A stretch of DNA of 17,215 nt. It comes from an uncultured Collinsella sp. (lineage in GTDB: Bacteria > Actinomycetota > Coriobacteriia > Coriobacteriales > Coriobacteriaceae). Of this stretch, positions 1 through 7,862 are shown piece by piece; within the stretch, counting starts at the first letter, position 1; each line of letters opens with the position of its first letter. The translations under genes and the position numbers were made by a program. The notes under the pieces are model-generated. The model saw only the letters and a list, made by a program, of their open reading frames with translations, did no database searches and was not told where the DNA came from. Location of the stretch: assembly GCA_900550785.1 (NCBI GenBank), contig URTL01000029.1, forward strand, positions 1-17,215, in the 5' to 3' direction.

Positions 1-3000
1 CCGGAGCGACAGCGCCGCCAGCCTGCTGGCCCTTCGTGCCGGAGCCGGAACCCGTGCCCGCGCCAGCACCGGAACCGTTGCCAGCGCCACCATTGCCGCC
101 ATTGGAGCCAGAACCGCCATTTCCGCCAGGGTTAACGGCATTCTTGGTCCACTTGGCATACAACGTCAGGTCGGCCGTCACCGGCGTACTGAAGTCATAC
201 GCCTGCGTGCAAGCCTCGTCGGTGAACCAACCGCCGAAAGTGTAGCCATCGCGCGTCGGATCGGCCGGCTTGACCAGCTTGCCATCGGCCGTAGCAACAA
301 ACTTAGTGTCGCAAGCAGACCCGCCATTAGAATTAAAGGCAACCGTCCAAGACTCGACAGCTCCAAGTTTAAACAGCGTGCCCGAATCATTAATGTAGTA
401 GAGATTGCCAGAAGCATCGGCAATGACCGGAGAGTCACAGTACTGGTAATGGCCAGCCGCATCATAAATCTGCGTCGCCTCTGCATCGCCGAGCGTATAG
501 CGATACACGCCACCACCAGCAGAGTAGTTGACGTAATCCTTGCTATCCGCGCTGTTAACGGTGAAGTACACATAGGTCTTGCCGCCCTGAACACTCACCA
601 GCGGAGTAGCAGCAATACCGTTGAGGCCAGCCGGCAGCGCCTTGCCGTCGGCAGCAGCGACCATCGTGGTCTTACCCGTCTTCAGGTTATAGAGAACCAG
701 AGCAGAGCCAGTAGCCGTCTGTCCGCCGACAATCAGATTGTCACCAGACACCGCAGGGGCGCTCAGATTATTCGTAAGGCCCAGATCAACCGTCTTCTGT
801 TCACTCAGCACGCCCTTCGCCGAAAGCGAAATCACATGGAGCTTTCCGTCGTGCGTCATCTGATAGAAGGTCGAACCATTGGACGGATCGGCAATGCAAT
901 CGGCATTTGCGACAGCGCCGAGCTTCATGGTCGAAACGACATCGCCCGTCGTCTTATCAATGCACTTAAGCGTACCCGCGCTCGTAGGAACGATGGCATA
1001 CTTATCCGTCAAAGCCGCACCAGTCCAGTAATAGCCCTCGGCAGGGTCGATGTTCTGCCAAGAAACTTCGCCCGTGGCAATCTTAATGCGCGCAAAGGAG
1101 CCGTTGCCGTAGGTCGCGTTGTAATTCTCGTCATACGAAATATCGACCGAGCCTACATAGACGTACTCGCCGTCCGAAACGACGGTGCAGGAGCTCTGCG
1201 TCAAGTCCGTCAAACCAGGCGTCAGCCACTTGCAGATCAGCTTGTCTGCAGTAATCGCCTGGACCGCACCGCCGTTGAGCGGAACGATGATAAGGCCATT
1301 GGTATAGATCGGACGAGAGGTATAGCTCACCTTGGAGGCAAGCGGCGCAGAGGCAACCTTTTTGCCCGTGGACGAATCGATCTTAATGAGCTCGTTCTCG
1401 GTCGCGATGTACACAAAGCCGTTAGCAATGACAGGCTCGCTGCAGTTGACATACTGCTGACCAGACTCGGCCTTCCAATCGAAGGCCCACTTAAGACCGG
1501 CGGCCTGCGCAGGCGTCTTGGCATCCGTTACGGTCGAACCGTTGCCACTGTTGCCGTAGCCGGCCCACTCGGCATCCCAATCAGGAGTCGTCGCGCTCGG
1601 GTCCACGACAATCATGTCGGGATCGGGCATGGCCGAATCGTCGGTGGTATAGGCAAGCGTAACCTTATCGCCGCTCTTGAGCGTAATCTGATTGGCGCAG
1701 AGTAAGGAGGGCTCTCCGTTGATATACAGGTGCCAATATTTATTGGTCGCAGCATCCCAGGCATACGGCTTGTGATCGAACGGCGAGTTGATGGAATTGA
1801 GGAACCAGTACTCACCACTCTGGGAGCCGTTGTACGTAACGCCCTTGGCCTTCAGGACCGTCTCAATAAGGTTCTGAGCCGTAGAGCCCTCGGGCAGGGA
1901 AACATTGCTTGCCGAGCCCCAGCGAGTATTGTTGCCGTTGACATCGGGACCGATAACATCGACAGACCCAAGAACCTGGCCAGGAAGGGCATCGGCGTCA
2001 GCACCATACATAAAGGTGACGGCATCGCCCTCTTGGAGCTCATAGGCACCGGCGCCAACGTCGGCGAACTTGCCATTTACATAGAAGCGCCAATAGCTAT
2101 TAGTCGCAGCATCCCAGCCATAGGACTTACTATCGAACGGCGAAGTAATGCCGTTGAGGAACCAGCCCCAAGACGATTCGCCAGCATCGAGAGTAAGACC
2201 GGTCTGCTCAAGGAGATCCTTGGCAGTAGAGCCCGCCTTGAGACTCGTCTGGCCCGTCGAAGCCCAAACCTGCTGCTTGCCGTCCTTGTCCTTACCAAGG
2301 ACCTGAACGGAAGCATGGACGGAATCGGACGGCAACTTGTCGCCCCAGCCACCGTAGAACCACGTAACGGTATCGCCAGCATGAATGGTGACATTGTCTG
2401 CCGTGTAGTCGCTCGACTTGCCGTTGATGAACAGCTGCCAATAGGTCGAATAATCTTGGGGCGTACCCAGCTCAACACCGTTGTACTTAAGGCTCAGAAT
2501 GAAGGAGCCAGCAGCAACGGCGTCGATGTCATTCGCCTCAAGCGCGACCTTCGTAAGGTCAAGTGCGCTCGAACCGGACGTCACCACATACTGCGCGTTA
2601 TCGACCCAAGTCTGAGTCTTGCCCTGGGCATCGCGACCAATGACGGTCACATTTGCGGCAACCTGATCCTTAACGACAGGGGATGCGCTACCACCCGTAA
2701 AGGCAAACTCAATCTTCTGCCCCGGGGCGAGCTTAACGCTGCTCGCGCCAACCGAGGAAGACGCGCCGTCGACGAACAGCTGCCAGAAGGCATTAGTCGT
2801 CGGATCGTAGGCAAGCGTGCGGCCATCTGTCGGGGACGTGATGCTCTTGAGGTAGAACCCATATGCCGTGTTTGCATCGTAGTCTGCCTTGAAGCCCGTC
2901 TTCTCCTGCAGCTTAATGAAGGCATCCGCAGCCGTCGCGCCCTCGTCGAGCTTGAGCTGCGTAGGTGCCACCCAGGTCTGAGCCTTGCCGTCGGCATCGG

Positions 3001-3550
3001 TGCCGATAATCGAGAACGAGACCTCGACCTGCTTCTTAGCGACATCGCCGGTTTCTGTCGGGTTCTCTGTCTGGACGGCAGTCGCGGCGGCAGATCCTGC
3101 TTGGCCAGCGGATGCCGTCGAAGACTGCTCGCTCGTGGCAGGGCTCTCCCCCATCGCCGAGCCTTCGTCGCCAGTTGCTGCCTCTGTTGTGACGGCACTG
3201 GCTGCAGGCGCGCTCCCGGAATCCGAAACCTCGGCGCCGCTCTGCTCAGCGGCACCGCCCGCAAGCGCTGCGCCCTCGCCCGGCGTCGCAGCCTGAGCCA
3301 CAGCCTCGGCAATGCCCTCGGCGCCCTCGGCCCACAGCTGAGACGGCGTGGTGCCAAAGGCCATCGCGAAGGCCAGGAAAGCCACCAGGCCGCGCTTGGC
3401 TACACCGCGTGCAATCGCGCCACGGCAATGCAACGAGGCGCGCTCACGCTCGTCCTCAACCATACCCATTTGTCCCCCATTGTCTGTACTTAGAGCGTTG
3501 CCTTGAGGCTGCCCCACGTCATCGCGCATGTTACGCTCGAGTTCCCCCAT
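1..3550 (-). CDS. Exported DUF4430 x4 / beta-propeller / InlB-repeat protein, B12-riboswitch controlled (3' end outside window)
   Basis: An open frame of about 1183 codons runs off the left edge. The chosen ATG (3548-3550) lies 6-7 nt after a purine-rich GGAGGGAAGGGGG; in-frame ATGs at 3469 and 3463 are alternatives. A long charged N-terminus (about 50 residues) precedes a hydrophobic signal segment (LVAFLAFAMAFG) and an Ala/Ser/Thr-rich low-complexity linker. Four DUF4430-like domains follow at about residues 172-287, 299-410, 413-520 and 528-640. Each holds a Y/FWxL/FxF/Y-V/INGK-type motif (FWQLFVDG, YWQLFING, YWRFYVNG, YWHLYING). Residues about 680-1065 read as a PQQ-like beta-propeller (repeats such as GFVYIATENELIKIDSSTG), about 1069-1135 as an InlB B-repeat (FNSNGG to LYAKW), then a Gly/Ser-rich linker. 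DUF4430 is related to the C-terminal domain of transcobalamin and intrinsic factor. With the upstream cobalamin riboswitch this suggests B12 capture at the cell surface; that role is inference. The anchor must lie beyond the window. Confidence 0.9.
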   Translation of the reverse strand, partial: MGELERNMRDDVGQPQGNALSTDNGGQMGMVEDERERASLHCRGAIARGVAKRGLVAFLAFAMAFGTTPSQLWAEGAEGIAEAVAQAATPGEGAALAGGAAEQSGAEVSDSGSAPAASAVTTEAATGDEGSAMGESPATSEQSSTASAGQAGSAAATAVQTENPTETGDVAKKQVEVSFSIIGTDADGKAQTWVAPTQLKLDEGATAADAFIKLQEKTGFKADYDANTAYGFYLKSITSPTDGRTLAYDPTTNAFWQLFVDGASSSVGASSVKLAPGQKIEFAFTGGSASPVVKDQVAANVTVIGRDAQGKTQTWVDNAQYVVTSGSSALDLTKVALEANDIDAVAAGSFILSLKYNGVELGTPQDYSTYWQLFINGKSSDYTADNVTIHAGDTVTWFYGGWGDKLPSDSVHASVQVLGKDKDGKQQVWASTGQTSLKAGSTAKDLLEQTGLTLDAGESSWGWFLNGITSPFDSKSYGWDAATNSYWRFYVNGKFADVGAGAYELQEGDAVTFMYGADADALPGQVLGSVDVIGPDVNGNNTRWGSASNVSLPEGSTAQNLIETVLKAKGVTYNGSQSGEYWFLNSINSPFDHKPYAWDAATNKYWHLYINGEPSLLCANQITLKSGDKVTLAYTTDDSAMPDPDMIVVDPSATTPDWDAEWAGYGNSGNGSTVTDAKTPAQAAGLKWAFDWKAESGQQYVNCSEPVIANGFVYIATENELIKIDSSTGKKVASAPLASKVSYTSRPIYTNGLIIVPLNGGAVQAITADKLICKWLTPGLTDLTQSSCTVVSDGEYVYVGSVDISYDENYNATYGNGSFARIKIATGEVSWQNIDPAEGYYWTGAALTDKYAIVPTSAGTLKCIDKTTGDVVSTMKLGAVANADCIADPSNGSTFYQMTHDGKLHVISLSAKGVLSEQKTVDLGLTNNLSAPAVSGDNLIVGGQTATGSALVLYNLKTGKTTMVAAADGKALPAGLNGIAATPLVSVQGGKTYVYFTVNSADSKDYVNYSAGGGVYRYTLGDAEATQIYDAAGHYQYCDSPVIADASGNLYYINDSGTLFKLGAVESWTVAFNSNGGSACDTKFVATADGKLVKPADPTRDGYTFGGWFTDEACTQAYDFSTPVTADLTLYAKWTKNAVNPGGNGGSGSNGGNGGAGNGSGAGAGTGSGSGTKGQQAGGAVAP

Positions 3551-3587
3551 CGGGGTCCCCCTTCCCTCCAGAGCCCTATGCACACCG

Positions 3588-3601
3588 GCGGCATACGCCG
3601 C
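3588..3601 (-). promoter_or_regulatory. Hairpin in riboswitch expression platform
   Basis: Immediately 3' of the B12 box, GCGGC-GTAT-GCCGC forms a perfect 5-bp stem. It is flanked by TGCA/TGCA (3579-3582 and 3609-3612), which can extend it. There is no U-tract after it, so a simple terminator is unlikely. The ribosome binding site of the DUF4430 gene begins about 20 nt further on, which fits translational control. A loop-loop contact with the aptamer could not be established by eye. Confidence 0.5.
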
Positions 3602-3613
3602 AGCCGCATGCAA

Positions 3614-3784
3614 GATGGGAGGCGATCCGACTTAACCTTAACGGCTCAGACGCGTCGTCCGATCTGCGACGCGAACATCCCGAGCCAAGAGGAATTACGG
3701 TTACTGGTACAGCCGGGGACTTGCACCCCGATTCTCCCAAACGCGCAGGAAAACCGCGCATTCGTGCGTCTCCGCACCACCATC
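3614..3784 (-). ncRNA. Cobalamin riboswitch
   Basis: Read on the minus strand, the leader contains GGGAGAATCGGGGTGCAAGT, followed by CCCCGGCTG, then CCAGTAACCGTAA (about 3689-3738). These match the conserved core of the cobalamin aptamer (GGTGnAAnTCC, GGCTG, CCnGnAAC). The 3' B12 box, AAGTCGGATCGCCTCCC, is at about 3616-3632. GATGG (3780-3784) can pair with CCATC (3614-3618) as closing helix P1. The aptamer is therefore about 171 nt and starts a few bases after a promoter. It should repress the DUF4430 gene when cobalamin is plentiful. The cofactor form preferred (adenosyl or methyl) cannot be told by eye. Confidence 0.92.
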
Positions 3785-3794
3785 TAGGCCATCG

Positions 3795-3823
3795 ATTATT
3801 ACCGTCAAAATGGTATCACGCAA
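3795..3823 (-). promoter_or_regulatory. Promoter of the riboswitch-controlled gene
   Basis: On the minus strand TTGCGT (3818-3823) is followed after exactly 17 nt by AATAAT (3795-3800). The predicted transcription start, at about 3788, falls just before the riboswitch P1 helix at 3784. That positional agreement supports the call although the -35 box is weak. Confidence 0.6.
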
Positions 3824-3849
3824 AAGGGCCCCGCACACAGGCGAAGCCC
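3822..3849 (-). terminator. Rho-independent terminator of the phasin-UbiB operon
   Basis: On the minus strand GGGCTTCGC, loop CTGTGT, GCGGGGCCC forms a 9-bp stem with two G-U pairs, directly followed by TTTT. It lies about 50 nt after the UbiB stop codon and overlaps the -35 region of the next promoter. Confidence 0.75.
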
Positions 3850-3900
3850 AAGGTAAAAGCTATTGTTTGCGATAGGAAATTGCGGTGACGGTCGCAGCCT

Positions 3901-5664
3901 CTAGTGTTTGCCGCCGTGGCTGTTGAGCCAGATATTGCGGCCCAGCATAAGCGCCAGCACCAGCGCGCTCACGTAGCCCATAAAGCCAATGACCGGGATA
4001 CCAAACACAACCGGCTCGATGCGTGCGTAGTACACCACCGACGAACCGATAAACAGACCGGCAATCACAATTGCCATCGACATGCGGTCGATAATTCCGC
4101 CCAGCTGTCGCAGTGCCTTATCGCTGCTCATGATCTGCGTGTTCACCTTAAGCTGGCCGCGCGTGAGCATACGCGAAGCCAAGCCCAGATACTCGGCCGC
4201 CTCGAGTGAGCCCTTCGCCGCGCGATAACTGCTCGCGGCAAGATCGCGTCCCATATCGCGCACGCGCGCATAGGTGCTTTTCTCGTTTTTGATGTGCGCC
4301 TGGATGATCTGGATCATGTTGACGTTGGGCATGTACTCGGTCAGCAGGCCCTCGAGCGTCACCATGCCGCGGGCGAACATCGTCACCACGCTCGGCAGCT
4401 CAACGTCGTTTTTGCGCGCCAGGTTTAGCAGCGAGGTCAAAAACTCGCCGATATCCAGATCCTTCAGGTCGAGGCCCGCAAAGTCGGCGACGATAAAGTC
4501 CAAGTCGGACAAAAAGGCCGAATGATCGAGCTCAGCCGAGTCGCCGCGCGTCACGGCAAAGCGCATGAGCGAATCCTTGAGCTTGGGCACGTCGCCCTCG
4601 GCCACGGCGAAAATCATGTCCTTGACGATACCGCGGTCGTGGCTCGACATGCGTCCGACCATACCCAAGTCGATAAAGTAAACGATGCCGTCCTTGAGGA
4701 TGATATTTCCCGCATGCGGGTCAGCATGGAAAAAGCCGTCGTCGAGCACCTGCGTCGAGTAGTCCTCGACAATCGCGGCACCGATCTTTTCCAAGTCATA
4801 GCCCTCGGCCACCAAGCGTTCAGGATCGGCGATCGAAATGCCGTCGACGTAGTCCATGACCACCACGTGCTCGGTGCACAGGTCCAGATAGGATTTAGGA
4901 CACGTCACGCCATGAACGCTCTTATGGAACTCGTAGAAGTCGTTGAGGTTTTTGGCCTCGGCCAAAAAGTTGGTCTCCTCGCGAAATGAGGTCCACAGCT
5001 CTTCGACCACACCGTGCAGGTCAACAAACTGATCGGTGTTGACGAACTTGGAAACGATGCGCACCACCGAACGGATGATGTCGATGTCCTGCGCCATGAC
5101 CTGTTGCGCGCCGGGGCGCTGCACCTTAACGGCTACGTCCTCGCCGGTCACCAGACGGGCGCGGTGCACCTGCGCGAGCGACGCGCTTCCGAGCGGGTTG
5201 GGGTCGATCGCGTCGAACATCTGCCCCAGGCGCTGGCCGTATTCCTCTTCCAGACAGCGGAGCACTACCTCATATGGCACCGGCTCTACGTCGGAGCGCA
5301 GGCGACGGAGCTCGTCGCAAAACCGCTGCGGCAAAATCTCGGAGCGGTTAGCCAGAATCTGCCCCATCTTGACGAACATGGGACCGAGCTCTTCGAGCAG
5401 ACGACGCAGACGCACCGGCGTGAGGTTATCCCATACGCGGTACTTTTTGATCAGGCGAACGATCTGCCCAATGCGCTCACGACGACCTGCCGGTGTGAGC
5501 TGATACTCCTCGTCCGGCGCCATCGCGTCGGGCTCCTCGGGGACCATATCGACAGCGCGTGGCTTCTTACGAGCACCCGAGACGGCGGCCTCAACCTCAT
5601 CGACAACCGCCGTCTCGTCACCCAAGGGATCTAGATTGTTGTAATCGGTGGTGGAATCTGCCAT
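3901..5664 (-). CDS. ABC1/UbiB (AarF) family kinase-like membrane protein
   Basis: A 587-residue member of the atypical ABC1/UbiB/ADCK protein-kinase-like family. Visible marks are the family-specific KxGQ motif (K99-M-G-Q102), the alanine-rich nucleotide loop GSASLAQVH (159-167), the ATP lysine in VAVK (K180), catalytic-loop HADPHAGN (313-320) and metal-binding IDLG (331-334), which replaces DFG. Two hydrophobic segments at the C-terminus (about 525-580) should anchor it in the membrane. Family members act in isoprenoid-quinone or lipid homeostasis, and ATPase activity has been shown for some. A menaquinone-related role here is only inference. An acidic extension of about 50 residues precedes the core. 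It starts 8 nt after the stop codon of the phasin-like gene, so the two form an operon; its own Shine-Dalgarno is weak, which suggests coupling. Confidence 0.93.
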   Translation of the reverse strand: MADSTTDYNNLDPLGDETAVVDEVEAAVSGARKKPRAVDMVPEEPDAMAPDEEYQLTPAGRRERIGQIVRLIKKYRVWDNLTPVRLRRLLEELGPMFVKMGQILANRSEILPQRFCDELRRLRSDVEPVPYEVVLRCLEEEYGQRLGQMFDAIDPNPLGSASLAQVHRARLVTGEDVAVKVQRPGAQQVMAQDIDIIRSVVRIVSKFVNTDQFVDLHGVVEELWTSFREETNFLAEAKNLNDFYEFHKSVHGVTCPKSYLDLCTEHVVVMDYVDGISIADPERLVAEGYDLEKIGAAIVEDYSTQVLDDGFFHADPHAGNIILKDGIVYFIDLGMVGRMSSHDRGIVKDMIFAVAEGDVPKLKDSLMRFAVTRGDSAELDHSAFLSDLDFIVADFAGLDLKDLDIGEFLTSLLNLARKNDVELPSVVTMFARGMVTLEGLLTEYMPNVNMIQIIQAHIKNEKSTYARVRDMGRDLAASSYRAAKGSLEAAEYLGLASRMLTRGQLKVNTQIMSSDKALRQLGGIIDRMSMAIVIAGLFIGSSVVYYARIEPVVFGIPVIGFMGYVSALVLALMLGRNIWLNSHGGKH

Positions 5665-5672
5665 CTGCGCTG

Positions 5673-6089
5673 CTACTCGGCCTCTTCGGTGTCCTCTGCA
5701 TCGTCGGGCTCAACGGACTCGACGGGCACCGAAGTCACGTTGTCCTCGACCGAGTCGACGATGTCGCGCACATGGGCCAGGAAGGCCGTGCGCTCGGGGG
5801 CGGTCATAACCCGGACGCGAGCCAGGATGAGCTCGTCGAGCACGCGCTGCGCCGCAGTCTCGCCCTGCATGCCCAGGCGCTCGGTCAGGTCGGAAATGGT
5901 GCCGCCGGCCTGCTCGAACATATCGGACACGCTGCGGGCGATATCGGGGGTGCCGGCGTCCTTGCGGACCTGCTCGCCCTTAGTATTGAGGTCGTCAAGG
6001 ACCTTCTTGCCGCCCTCAACGGCAACGGCAGCGGCGCCGAAGCCCACGTTGATGGCACCGTTAACAAGCTGATCGAATTTCATAACCAT
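5673..6089 (-). CDS. Phasin-like small protein
   Basis: About 138 residues if translation starts at the ATG at 6087-6089, which has GGAG at a suitable distance; a TTG four codons upstream or the ATG at 6083 are alternatives. The N-terminus (MVMKFDQLVNGAINVGFGAA) leads into a mildly hydrophobic, then charged helical region and an acidic tail ending in several Asp/Glu. This resembles the PhaF/PhaI-like phasin proteins often annotated as granule-associated proteins, though without a clear diagnostic motif. No polyhydroxyalkanoate synthase is visible nearby, so a storage-granule function is not supported. Its position just before the UbiB-type gene suggests the two products act together. It may be an adaptor or a lipid- or quinone-associated helper, which is inference. 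Confidence 0.7.
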   Translation of the reverse strand: MVMKFDQLVNGAINVGFGAAAVAVEGGKKVLDDLNTKGEQVRKDAGTPDIARSVSDMFEQAGGTISDLTERLGMQGETAAQRVLDELILARVRVMTAPERTAFLAHVRDIVDSVEDNVTSVPVESVEPDDAEDTEEAE

Positions 6090-6120
6090 GGTTGGCTCCA
6101 ATCATGAACAACTGCATTGG

Positions 6121-6148
6121 CGTTCTTGTACCCAAGATTGGGTGAACG
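6121..6148. promoter_or_regulatory. Interrupted inverted repeat in the phasin-UbiB promoter region (operator candidate)
   Basis: ACCCAA-GA-TTGGGT (6130-6143) is a perfect 14-bp inverted repeat. Outer arms CGTTC (6121-6125) and GAACG (6144-6148) are also complementary. It lies 32-60 bp upstream of the phasin start, between a possible minus-strand -35 (TTGTGT) and -10 (TACAAG) pair. The arrangement suits a repressor site, but no regulator is known. Confidence 0.45.
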
Positions 6149-6180
6149 ACACAAAATCGTTTTATCGCCAAGATAGAAAT

Positions 6181-6219
6181 CGAGCGGGGCGAAGCCTTTG
6201 ACGGCGTTTGTCCCGCTCG
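6181..6219 (-). terminator. Probable terminator of the C69 dipeptidase gene
   Basis: Arms CGAGCGGG (6181-6188) and CCCGCTCG (6212-6219) pair perfectly across a 23-nt loop that can itself fold. On the minus strand the stem is followed by ATTTCTATCTT, a T-rich but not uniform tract. It begins about 20 nt after the dipeptidase stop codon. Confidence 0.55.
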
Positions 6220-6237
6220 TTCGCCGCAAGGCCGTCT

Positions 6238-7761
6238 TTACCTTACGTTGTCATTCATCGCGAAGGAGTTCTTCATGGCACAGCTCGTGGTGTAGAGCAC
6301 CTTGCCCAACAGGGCATCGGTCTCCACGCGCACGAGCTCGGCAAAGGCCTCGTTGGCGCGGGCGAGCTCGGCGGGCGCCTCGGCCTCGGGCAGCGCGGCC
6401 ACGGCGGCATCGACGTCGTGGATCTGCTTGTGGCCCATGCCGCCAACTTTCTCCTGATAATCCTCGACCGCGCGACCGCACTCATGGAAGCGAACATCGG
6501 CCAAGGCACCGATCAGGCGATTTGCCCAATAGAAATTCTCGGACGTCACGCGAGCCTGCGTGTCGGCATAGTACTCGGGCATGGTCTCGACATTGGCGTA
6601 CAGCGGCACGAGCGCGTTAAACGAGTTGGAGCCAAACGCCATCCACTGCACGGCGCGATACGCCGGCTGCGCATAGGGGCGCAGCTGCAGCACGGCAAGC
6701 TGGCTGTTGCGGTTGATGCCGATGGGACGATAGGCGCCGCGCGTGGCGGGCGTGCCCTTGCTGCCGTAGCAGTCGTACTCTGTGCCCTGGTAGTGGCTCG
6801 AAAGCACGTACTTGATGTCCTCGATGGTCACCTTGCGCTCGGGCACGCGGCTCCAGGGGATGTCGTCGCTCTCGGGCGTGTAGTCGGCGTCGGGACCGTC
6901 CCACACATCGCTGGGGTTGAGGCAGCGCTGCATGTACCAGGCGCGCGGCGTGTTGTAGACGTGGTCGCTGTCGCTGTGCGAGCCAAAGGCCTCGCGCGGG
7001 TTAAAGACCGCAGCGGGACCATCGCCCTTAACGCCCAGCGTCAGATCCAGATGCCACTCGGCCATCCAGGAGCGCAGGTCGGCGGAGCACATGTGGTCGA
7101 CCTGGGCGCCCTCGGCGTCGTCCAGGTCAAAGCTATCGATACCCAGCTGGTTGGGCATGGTCACGTAGGCATCATCGGGCACGCGCTTGGCGATCCAGTG
7201 GTGGCCGCCGATGGTCTCGAGCCACCAGATCTCGTCAACATCACTAAAGGCGATGCCGTTGTTCTCGTAGGTGCCGTAGCGCTCGAGCAGGTCGCCCAGG
7301 ATGCGCACACCGTCGCGGGCGGACTTGGCGTACGGCAGCACCAGGGTCACCATATCCTCCTCGCCCAAACCACCGGGCTGCGCCGGAACATAGCCGTCCT
7401 CGCCCTCGTTGCCCTTGGCGGGCACGTAGTCCACGAGCGGATCGGCGCCGCGGACGCGCTCGTTGGTGGTGAGCGTCTCGGTTGCGGACATGCCAACATT
7501 GAGCTCGTTGAAGCCGGCCTCGGCCCAAATGCCATGGCCTGGGACAACGTCAGGGACGCTTGTGTAGCGCATGGGATTATCGGGCAGCTCAACGGTCAGG
7601 TGGCTCAGAACGCTCGTGTAGACACGCGGCTGCTCGTCGGGGTGCACCACGCGCATGCGCTTGGGCTCAAACACCCCGTTGGACGAGTCCTCGTTGCGGG
7701 CGACAAGCGTCGACCCGTCGTAGCTCGCGTTCTTACCAACCAAAATCGTTGTGCACGGCAT
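6238..7761 (-). CDS. pepD: C69 family dipeptidase (PepD-like)
   Basis: A 507-residue peptidase C69 protein of the N-terminal nucleophile hydrolase superfamily. The chosen ATG (7759-7761) is 6 nt after AAGGAGG; an ATG two codons upstream abuts the Shine-Dalgarno and is less likely. The N-terminus MPCTTILVGKNAS places the predicted nucleophile at Cys3, to be exposed by removal of the first two residues. This matches Lactobacillus PepDA, which begins in a similar way. Further family features are the early DGSTLVARNED segment and EIWWLETIGGHHW in the middle. There is no signal peptide, so it should act in the cytoplasm on dipeptides with broad specificity. It follows the folD terminator and probably has its own promoter in 7768-7815, although no convincing -35 box was found. 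Confidence 0.93.
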   Translation of the reverse strand: MPCTTILVGKNASYDGSTLVARNEDSSNGVFEPKRMRVVHPDEQPRVYTSVLSHLTVELPDNPMRYTSVPDVVPGHGIWAEAGFNELNVGMSATETLTTNERVRGADPLVDYVPAKGNEGEDGYVPAQPGGLGEEDMVTLVLPYAKSARDGVRILGDLLERYGTYENNGIAFSDVDEIWWLETIGGHHWIAKRVPDDAYVTMPNQLGIDSFDLDDAEGAQVDHMCSADLRSWMAEWHLDLTLGVKGDGPAAVFNPREAFGSHSDSDHVYNTPRAWYMQRCLNPSDVWDGPDADYTPESDDIPWSRVPERKVTIEDIKYVLSSHYQGTEYDCYGSKGTPATRGAYRPIGINRNSQLAVLQLRPYAQPAYRAVQWMAFGSNSFNALVPLYANVETMPEYYADTQARVTSENFYWANRLIGALADVRFHECGRAVEDYQEKVGGMGHKQIHDVDAAVAALPEAEAPAELARANEAFAELVRVETDALLGKVLYTTSCAMKNSFAMNDNVR

Positions 7762-7815
7762 GCGCATCCTCCTTGAGCGAAGAAATCAAACGGCAACAGT
7801 GTATCGCTTCGGCGC

Positions 7816-7838
7816 AAAAAGGGCGAAACAGCCGCCCC
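7816..7838 (-). terminator. Rho-independent terminator of the fchA-folD operon
   Basis: On the minus strand GGGCG, loop GCTGTTT, CGCCC is followed by TTTTT (7816-7820). It sits about 25 nt after the folD stop codon and separates this operon from the downstream dipeptidase gene. Confidence 0.75.
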
Positions 7839-7862
7839 GGCAACCCCTGTGGTCAAAAACGA

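Noticed and set aside
449..3493. Two long plus-strand open frames (449-1705 and 1730-3493)
   Set aside because: They are antisense to the DUF4430 protein and are compositional shadows: no ribosome sites of note and low-complexity Arg-rich translation. The minus-strand frame has clear domains.
6208..7776. Plus-strand open frame over the C69 dipeptidase gene
   Set aside because: Antisense shadow; the minus-strand gene has a good Shine-Dalgarno, the catalytic Cys and a full family match.
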